Shown: positions 21,798-27,121 of the stretch, one piece after another
Numbering within the stretch: the first letter of the stretch is position 1
Layout of the letters: the number at the start of each line of letters is the position of its first letter
Origin: CALFMR01 sp035550595
GTDB lineage: Bacteria > Acidobacteriota > Vicinamibacteria > Vicinamibacterales > SCN-69-37
Reading direction: 5' to 3'
Assembly: GCA_035550595.1 (NCBI GenBank)
Contig: DASZOV010000137.1
Location: 1-30,010, forward strand
DNA length: 30,010 bases
Program-made: the position numbers and the translations under genes
The notes under the pieces: generated by a model
Database searches by the model: none
What the model saw: only the letters and a program-made list of their open reading frames with translations
What the model was told of the DNA's origin: nothing

Positions 21798-23238
21798 CGT
21801 CGTTCGCCGGCGACGCTGACGACGGCTGTGTCGACGGCGCCGGCGTGACCGCGGCGGGCCTCGATTGAGATGCCGGCGCGGCTGGACCGGCCGTCGTGGC
21901 ATTCGTGTCCACTGGCGGCGCGGCGCTCGGCGTCAGCGAGTCGGACTGGCTGGTCGCGTCGAGCGCGGACGTCATTGGCCCCACCGCGCGCGGCGTGGCG
22001 GTCTCCATCACCCTGGCGAATTCATCGGGCGGCGGCGTCGCGAGCGGGACCGCGGGCTCGCCGAGATTTCGCGCCGGCGGTGCCGGCACGCGCGCGGCCG
22101 TTGCTGACGATCGCTCGCCGTGTGCGTAGTACCCGTAACCACCGCCGACGGCTGCCGCGACGATGGCGAGTCCTGCCGCGATCGCAAGCCATCGGCGCGT
22201 GGGCGCGGGCGACGCGTCATCGGTTTCGCTCAGGTCGGTGAGGAACGACGGCGCGGCCACGGTGCTCGATGCAGGCGCGGCACTCGGCGTGGCCACGACA
22301 GGCGGCGCGGCCGGTGCCGAGGCCGGTACGGGCACGGGCTCGCTCGGCGCGACGAGCGTCGGATCGTGCGCCCCGGCGAGCGAACGCGCCGCGCGTTTGA
22401 CGAGCTCCGGCGTGATGACGTTCACGCCTTCGATCCGCCCTTCCTGCAACGCGCGATCACACAGCACGTTCACGCGGCGCGGCAGTCCGTGCGCGAGGTT
22501 GAAGATGAGGCGCGCGGCAGCCGGGTCGAAGTGGACGGCGTCGGCGCCGCCGGCGACCGCCAGCCGATGATCGATGTAGGCGCGCACTTCCTCGGCCGGG
22601 AGCGGCGTCAGCGCGACGCGACGCGTGATCCGTTCGTTCAGCGCGTACATCGACTCGCTCTCGAGCGTGCGCAGGATGCCCGGCTGTCCGCACAGGACGA
22701 CCTGCACGAGCCGCTGACCCTGCTGCTCGAGCGCGGTGAGCAGGCGGATCTGATCGAGCACGGGTGGCGAGAGCGACTGCGCTTCGTCGAGTACGATGAC
22801 GGCATGACTGCCGAGCGGGACGAGCGACTGCAGGAAACCCTCGAGCGTGTCGAGCAGTTGCGCGACGTCGGCCGTCGCGAGCGCGCCGCGCCGCAGCTCT
22901 TCGTGCGTGACGAGACCGAAGTCGCGCAGCACGATGCGCAGGACTTCCGCGCCCGACATGTACGGATTGAGGATGAGCGCCGAGAACGTCCGCTCGCCGA
23001 GCGCCTCGAGCACCGCGCGGCACATCGTCGTCTTGCCCGACCCGGTTTCGCCCGTGAGGAGCAGCAGGCCTTCGCGCCGGCGCAGACCGTTCAGAAGCTC
23101 GCTGAAGGCGCGCTGATGCGACGCGCTCAGAAAGAAGAACTTGGGATCGGTCGTGATGGCGAACGGCTGTTCGGTGAGGCCGTAGAACGCCTCGTAGATC
23201 GGATCGCCCAGGGCCTCGAGCGAAGCGGGCGGTTGCAC
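21751..23238 (-). CDS. ExeA/GspA-like membrane-anchored AAA ATPase
   Basis: 495 residues. The N-terminus YEAFYGLTEQPFAITTDPKFFFLS (about 15-38) is the classic ExeA-family opening. Walker A is GETGSGKTT (63-71), Walker B VIVLDEAQ (147-154), and the sensor/arginine region RITRRVALTPL is near 203-213. After a Pro/Ala linker a single membrane helix (about 350-371) leads to a C-terminal Pro/Ala/Thr-rich low-complexity tail of about 120 residues, predicted periplasmic. Such ATPases help assemble secretion or surface-polymer machinery across the wall. No secretion genes are nearby, so its client is unknown. GTG 23238 follows a perfect TATAAT by six bases. Confidence 0.88.
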   Translation of the reverse strand: MQPPASLEALGDPIYEAFYGLTEQPFAITTDPKFFFLSASHQRAFSELLNGLRRREGLLLLTGETGSGKTTMCRAVLEALGERTFSALILNPYMSGAEVLRIVLRDFGLVTHEELRRGALATADVAQLLDTLEGFLQSLVPLGSHAVIVLDEAQSLSPPVLDQIRLLTALEQQGQRLVQVVLCGQPGILRTLESESMYALNERITRRVALTPLPAEEVRAYIDHRLAVAGGADAVHFDPAAARLIFNLAHGLPRRVNVLCDRALQEGRIEGVNVITPELVKRAARSLAGAHDPTLVAPSEPVPVPASAPAAPPVVATPSAAPASSTVAAPSFLTDLSETDDASPAPTRRWLAIAAGLAIVAAAVGGGYGYYAHGERSSATAARVPAPPARNLGEPAVPLATPPPDEFARVMETATPRAVGPMTSALDATSQSDSLTPSAAPPVDTNATTAGPAAPASQSRPAAVTPAPSTQPSSASPANDATPPAAEPPASTPRQ

Positions 23239-23244
23239 GCGTCG

Positions 23245-23250
23245 ATTATA
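23245..23250 (-). promoter_or_regulatory. Leaderless -10 element of the ExeA-like gene
   Basis: On the minus strand TATAAT, a perfect -10 hexamer, is followed by CGACGC and GTG. The expected start of transcription is the G of the start codon. No Shine-Dalgarno is present and no good -35 is seen. Confidence 0.6.
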
Positions 23251-23302
23251 GGGGATGGATTCGCCGTTCGGGCCGGCCCCGCGCTATTTTGGTGGCGCAC
23301 CG

Positions 23303-23596
23303 ATGCCCCGAAGTTCCCGCCGTCCCGTCCTGCCCTTCATCGCCGCCAATACGGCGGTCTGGCTCGTCATGACCGCGATTCTCGTCGTCGTCCCCGACAC
23401 GCTCGCGCGGTGGATGTCGTTGGAGATCGCGCGCGTCGTCGGATGGGCCGTGGCGTGCGGCGTGTGGGTCGTCGCCGTCGAACGGAGCTGGCAGGACCGC
23501 GCCGGACCGTTCACGCGCTTCGCCGTGCAGATCGTGTTGTGGGTGAGCGCAGCCGTCGTCGCGATCTGGGTGAGCGAGCACGCCCAGTGGAACTGA
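23303..23596 (+). CDS. Small integral membrane protein, three predicted helices
   Basis: 97 residues from ATG 23303. Three hydrophobic stretches are visible: FIAANTAVWLVMTAILVVV (about 11-29), IARVVGWAVACGVWVVAV (about 41-58) and FAVQIVLWVSAAVVAIWV (about 73-90). Charged residues lie in the loops and at the basic N-terminus. No domain is recognised. A TATTTT box at 23285-23290 is 12 bases before the ATG and no ribosome site is obvious. Divergent from the ExeA-like gene and convergent with tRNA-His. Function unknown. Confidence 0.7.
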   Translation: MPRSSRRPVLPFIAANTAVWLVMTAILVVVPDTLARWMSLEIARVVGWAVACGVWVVAVERSWQDRAGPFTRFAVQIVLWVSAAVVAIWVSEHAQWN

Positions 23597-23613
23597 TCGG
23601 ATGGGAGAAAAGA

Positions 23614-23689
23614 TGGGGTGAGTGAGGGGAATCGAACCCCCAACGTCCGGAGCCACAGTCCGGTGCTCTGCCGTTGAGCTACACTCACC
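23614..23689 (-). tRNA. tRNA-His (anticodon GTG)
   Basis: On the minus strand, anticodon stem CCGGA/TCCGG encloses loop CTGTGGC, anticodon GTG. The acceptor has the extra G(-1) at 23689 opposite C73, the identity mark of tRNA-His, then GTGAGTG pairing with CACTCAC. CCA is encoded at 23616-23614. Confidence 0.97.
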
Positions 23690-24059
23690 GCACGGCAACC
23701 ATTGAGTCTATGACACCACACGCGATTTGCCCAGCGCGAATCGCGCGGTGCCGCGTTCTGCCCAATGTGCGCGATGGCCGGGTCCGATCGGGAGGGTCGC
23801 TGCACACATTGTGCGCGACGCTGCCGACTGCGACGGAGGCGACGGTCGGGCCGTCCGATTCCAGGCTGGCACCCGCCTTGCTCCGTTATGCGATGCCACG
23901 TCCCGGGCGCTGTCGGTGATGTGCTTTTGTTTTTTCACGCCGGCCCGCGGAGCACATCGGCAGAAGGCGTCAGGCAATGTCGTCAGACCCTTCGAGACAG
24001 CGCCCGGAGACGACGTGGCACTCCATTTCGAAGGCGCGTCCGCGCCTTTAATCAAGTTA

Positions 24060-24087
24060 GAAGTTGGAAGCCAGAAGCCAGAAGTAA
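24060..24087 (+). repeat. Four tandem 7-base units, GAAGNNN
   Basis: Successive units GAAGTTG, GAAGCCA, GAAGCCA, GAAGTAA. The tract is AT-richer than its surroundings and ends four bases before the composite hairpin repeat. Confidence 0.6.
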
Positions 24088-24091
24088 AAGA

Positions 24092-24215
24092 TGACACCGC
24101 GAGCCCCCGAGCGCAGCGAGGGCGGCGAAGCGCGACCAAAAGAAAGTCCGCGAAGCCCGCGACGGAGGAGCGGCGCTGAGCGGGCGAGCGGGGGTGGGGC
24201 CCCGCGAGCAATCAA
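24092..24215 (+). repeat. Composite intergenic repeat, copy A (GTGGGR-loop hairpin)
   Basis: It starts TGACACCGCGAG and passes through CCCGAGCGCAGCGAGG and CGAAGCGCG. It ends in hairpin GCGGGG (24188-24193), loop GTGGGG, CCCCGC (24200-24205), followed by GAGCAATCAA. The last 32 bases (24184-24215) are identical to 25130-25161. The same order of parts, in the same orientation, is found at 25045-25161. Confidence 0.65.
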
Positions 24216-24246
24216 TAGATGACGCCTCAGTGTTCGTTGCCCTGGC

Positions 24247-24564
24247 TTACAGTCGGCTTGCGCGTGCTTTGACGACGAGCGGCGGACCAGTGCGGACGAG
24301 GGCAGGATTGACGAGGCAGCCGTGCGTGGGTTCACCCGGTGCGCCGAACAGACACTGCAGATAGGTGACCGCGGAGTTGAGCGCGAGGTTCTCGCTCGTG
24401 GCGTGCACTTCCGCACGGCGTCCGTCGGCGAACACCAGCTCGCGCACCACGTGGCCTTCGTCTTCCACGAACGACAGGTGCGCGGTGTAGCGCGGCATCT
24501 CAGGACGCTCTTCGACTTCAATCCGGAAGATCCCGTGCGCGAGCATCAGCTCCTGACACATCAT
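24247..24564 (-). CDS. Uncharacterised small protein, tandem paralogue 2
   Basis: 105 residues from ATG 24564 with AGGAG eight bases upstream. It aligns along its length with the protein just upstream (24923-24618): YTAHLSFVEDEGHVVRELVF against FTAFLSLVEDNGTVVRPLVL, then DGRRAEVHATSENLALNSAV against DGHRVRIRAASEPVALESAI, each closing with YL-x3-FG. The pattern suggests beta strands followed by one helix. There is no signal peptide or membrane segment; three or so Cys are scattered. The pair arose by tandem duplication. No known family is recognised. Confidence 0.78.
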   Translation of the reverse strand: MMCQELMLAHGIFRIEVEERPEMPRYTAHLSFVEDEGHVVRELVFADGRRAEVHATSENLALNSAVTYLQCLFGAPGEPTHGCLVNPALVRTGPPLVVKARASRL

Positions 24565-24617
24565 GGTGTCCGCTCCTTGCTGCGCCGGAGCCGGCGGCAC
24601 GAGCCCTCCGGGCGACG

Positions 24618-24923
24618 CTATTCAGCCACGGCGACTGGACGGCCGATTGTAGCGCGTCCGAGGGCGCATGGCGCATCAGATCCACTCTTGGCCCCGAATC
24701 GGGACTCGAGGTAGCGAATCGCCGATTCCAGCGCGACCGGCTCGCTGGCGGCCCGGATGCGGACGCGGTGTCCGTCGCGGAGCACGAGCGGCCGGACCAC
24801 CGTGCCGTTGTCTTCGACGAGCGACAGAAACGCCGTGAAATTGGACGCAGACGGGACGCCAGGCTCGGGCTGAATCTCGACCAGGCAGGTGCCGTGCTCG
24901 AAACCGACGGTTCGGCAGGACAT
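24618..24923 (-). CDS. Uncharacterised small protein, tandem paralogue 1
   Basis: 101 residues from ATG 24923 with GAGGAG eight bases upstream. Shared with paralogue 2 are an N-terminal Cys and HG element (MSCRTVGFEHG), the strand block around LSxVEDxGxVVRxLV, the DGxR turn, and the helix SExxALxSAxxYL ending in FG. A C-terminal tail with ALGRATIGRPVAV also weakly matches. The two genes are 53 bases apart on the same strand and probably cotranscribed. Composite repeat copies flank the pair on both sides. Function unknown. Confidence 0.78.
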   Translation of the reverse strand: MSCRTVGFEHGTCLVEIQPEPGVPSASNFTAFLSLVEDNGTVVRPLVLRDGHRVRIRAASEPVALESAIRYLESRFGAKSGSDAPCALGRATIGRPVAVAE

Positions 24924-25044
24924 GACGCAGGCTCCTCTTTACCAACCTTCACTATTGCAAGCCGTATGCCCGTGCCCGCAGCCCGCGCCAACGCTGGACG
25001 CGCCCATCTTTCCGGCCCTCTTTTTCCAGGCGCTATGCCGTTTT

Positions 25045-25161
25045 TGACACCGCGAGGCCCGAGCGTCGCGAGGCGCCGAAGCGCGTAGCGTTGGGGGTGG
25101 GGCCCCAACGCACTGCAAAAAGACGACACGCGAGCGGGGGTGGGGCCCCGCGAGCAATCAA
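25045..25161 (+). repeat. Composite intergenic repeat, copy B (two GTGGGG-loop hairpins)
   Basis: It begins TGACACCGCGAG and continues CCCGAGCGTCGCGAGG and CGAAGCGCG, as in copy A. Hairpin one: GCGTTGGGG (25088-25096), loop GTGGGG, CCCCAACGC (25103-25111). Hairpin two: GCGGGG (25134-25139), loop GTGGGG, CCCCGC (25146-25151), then GAGCAATCAA. Stem one differs from the others on both sides so that pairing is kept. This fills most of the 336-base gap between the paralogue pair and the SRPBCC gene. Confidence 0.65.
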
Positions 25162-25259
25162 AAAAGTTGGCGCGCGAGCGTCGCGATTTCCCCTGAGCCT
25201 GAAGGCCCTGGGCTCCACGGAAAGAAATCAACGACAATGAATGGCGGAGGGAATGCAGG

Positions 25260-25697
25260 ATGAGCGCGGTGGATGTCAGCGTGGAAATTCAGATTGACGC
25301 GTCGCCGGCCGAGATTGCGGCCGTGATGTTCGACCCGGAGCGCGAGCCGGACTGGATGTCGGTCGTGACCGGCGTCGAGCTGCACGACCGGGCCCTCGCA
25401 CCCGGTGCGCGCGTCACGCACCGCGGCTCGGTGTTTGGACACGACGCCGCGTGGACGACCGAGGTCGACGCCGTGCACTTCCCGCACGTCCTCGCGCTGC
25501 GCGTCGTCGACGGTCCGTTCGACGGCACGCTGCGCTTCGACATCCAGCGCGTGGCCGTGGGATCGCGCGTCCGCGTCCGCGGCGCGGGCTCGGCCGCCGC
25601 GCTCGACGGCCTGCCGGCCATGGTCATCGAAGGACCGATCCGCGCCGCGCTCTCCGCCGATCTCGCGCGACTGAAGACGATCGTCGAAACGCGCTGA
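25260..25697 (+). CDS. SRPBCC (START/polyketide-cyclase-like) family protein
   Basis: 145 residues. The opening VSVEIQIDASPAEIAAVMFDPEREPDW is the first strand and helix pair of the SRPBCC fold. WMSVVTGVELHDRALAPGARVTH and the closing helix PIRAALSADLARLKTIVE are also typical. These proteins form a hydrophobic pocket binding lipids or other small ligands, or act as cyclases; the ligand here is unknown. Cytoplasmic, with no signal peptide. It is convergent with the NodT-type gene; between them lie a GAGGCGCCTC palindrome and a short GCGT/ACGC stem with TTTT, a weak terminator candidate at about 25695-25725. Confidence 0.85.
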   Translation: MSAVDVSVEIQIDASPAEIAAVMFDPEREPDWMSVVTGVELHDRALAPGARVTHRGSVFGHDAAWTTEVDAVHFPHVLALRVVDGPFDGTLRFDIQRVAVGSRVRVRGAGSAAALDGLPAMVIEGPIRAALSADLARLKTIVETR

Positions 25698-25723
25698 GGC
25701 GCCTCGCGTTTGAAAATACGCTT

Positions 25724-27121
25724 TTAGGGTTGCCAGCCGCCGCCGAGCGCGCGGTACAGCTCGACGAACGCGTCGAGCTCCTGCAATCGCGCGTTGGCCA
25801 GGCCGAGCTCCGCGGCGAACAGCCGCGTGTCGGCGTCGAGCACTTCGAGATAACTCGTCGCGCCGCCCTGGTAGCGGATGTCCGCCAGCCGCCGTGCGTC
25901 GGCGGCCGCCTGTTCCAGTTGCGTTTGCTGCTCGCGCACGACGCGCAGCCGATCATAGGAGACGAGCGCGTCGCTCACTTCGCGGAACGCGTCGCGCACG
26001 CGGCCTTCATAGGTGAGCACGGCCTCCTGGCGTCGCGCGTCGGCCAGCGCTTCCTGCGACCGGAGCTTCCCGCCGTTGAACACCGGCTGCAACGCATTCG
26101 CCGCCGCCGACCACAATCCCGCGCCGCCCGTGAAGAGCGAGGTCAGCGCCGTGCTCGCCACGCCACCCGCGCCGGTCAGCGTGATCCGCGGAAAGAACGC
26201 CGCGCGCGCCGACGCGAGTTCCGCATCAGCGGCCGTGACGAGCGCCTCCGCTTCGCGAATGTCCGGGCGCCGTTCGAGCAGGTCGGAGGGCAGACCGGCC
26301 GGTACGGCGGGCATGACCTGCGCGTTGAGCGACACGCCGCGTCGCACCTGCAGATCGGACTGGCCGACGAGCACGCCGAGGTTGTGTTCCTCGATCGCGA
26401 TCTGGCGCTCGAGATCGGCAATCGTGCTCGTCGCGTCGTAGACGAGCTGTTCGGCCTGACGGACGTCGAGCATCGACGCCGCGCCGCCCGCCTCACGTGC
26501 TTGCGCGAGCTGTAGTGATGACTGCCGCGAGTCGAGCGTGCGTCGCGCGATGTCCAGCTCGAGGTCGAGCGCGCGCAGCGAGAAGTAGCTGTCGGCGACT
26601 TCGCTCACGAGCGTCGTCACGACCGCGCGCCGGCCCCAGTCGGCGGCGACCAGATCGGCACGCGCCGAGGCCGACGCCGATCGCAGTTGTCCCCAGAAGT
26701 CGAGATCCCACGACGCGGATCCTTCGAGCGCGATGGCGCCGGCCGTGCGCGCGGCCGTATCGCCGAGCTCCGGCGTACGCTGGCCGCCGGCCGAGGCCGT
26801 CGCGGTCACGACGGGCCGTTGGTCCGCGCGCACGACGCCCAGTTGGGCCTGCGCCTCGAGCACGCGCACGGCGGCCAGCCGGATGTCGGTGTTGGCCGTC
26901 AACGCGGATCGAACGAGCGACTGCAGCTCGGTGTCCTGGAAGACGCTCCACCACGCCTGATTGGCAATCGACGTCACGCCGGTCGCGGCCGCCGGCGCAT
27001 CGGCGAAGGCCGACGGCAGGTGAACGTTCGCGTGGACGTCGGATGCGGGCGGCGCGGACGCGCATGCCGCGGTCACTGCTGCCGCGGCCGCCAGCGCAAC
27101 GAACGACAGACGCCGCGTCAC
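25724..27121 (-). CDS. NodT-type outer membrane factor lipoprotein (TolC family)
   Basis: 465 residues. A signal peptide with lipobox (VTAAC, C20) is followed by WWSVFQDTELQSLVRSALTANTDIRLAAVRVLEAQAQL, the standard opening of RND efflux outer membrane lipoproteins. Two OEP repeats follow; typical stretches are ASWDLDFWGQLRSASASARADL, LLERRPDIREAEALV and FFPRITLTGAGG. It forms the trimeric outer membrane channel of a tripartite efflux system. GTG 27121 overlaps the RND pump stop by four bases (GTGA), so the two subunits are coupled. The periplasmic adaptor gene is not in the window. Confidence 0.93.
   Translation of the reverse strand: MTRRLSFVALAAAAAVTAACASAPPASDVHANVHLPSAFADAPAAATGVTSIANQAWWSVFQDTELQSLVRSALTANTDIRLAAVRVLEAQAQLGVVRADQRPVVTATASAGGQRTPELGDTAARTAGAIALEGSASWDLDFWGQLRSASASARADLVAADWGRRAVVTTLVSEVADSYFSLRALDLELDIARRTLDSRQSSLQLAQAREAGGAASMLDVRQAEQLVYDATSTIADLERQIAIEEHNLGVLVGQSDLQVRRGVSLNAQVMPAVPAGLPSDLLERRPDIREAEALVTAADAELASARAAFFPRITLTGAGGVASTALTSLFTGGAGLWSAAANALQPVFNGGKLRSQEALADARRQEAVLTYEGRVRDAFREVSDALVSYDRLRVVREQQTQLEQAAADARRLADIRYQGGATSYLEVLDADTRLFAAELGLANARLQELDAFVELYRALGGGWQP

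Larger units (their letters stand above)
23690..24246. other. Intergenic stretch dominated by repeats
   Basis: No gene is supported. The promoter of tRNA-His should lie at its left edge. From 24060 it holds a seven-base tandem repeat and then the composite hairpin repeat reaching 24215. Open frames here and at 24939-25157 begin with similar peptides only because they read through copies of the same repeat. Confidence 0.6.

Noticed and set aside
24060..24087. Start of a CRISPR array
   Set aside because: The units are only seven bases, contiguous and without spacers; no cas genes are present.
23708..24211. Minus-strand frame whose start resembles that of another frame at 24939-25157
   Set aside because: The likeness comes from both frames reading through copies of the same intergenic repeat; neither has a ribosome site or domain.
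24188..25151. GC-rich hairpins as intrinsic terminators
   Set aside because: The A-run follows the hairpin on the plus strand, so neither strand has the required T-run directly after the stem.
27118..27121. Frameshift between the RND pump and NodT-type gene
   Set aside because: The GTGA overlap is a normal coupled junction; both proteins have complete and typical ends there.
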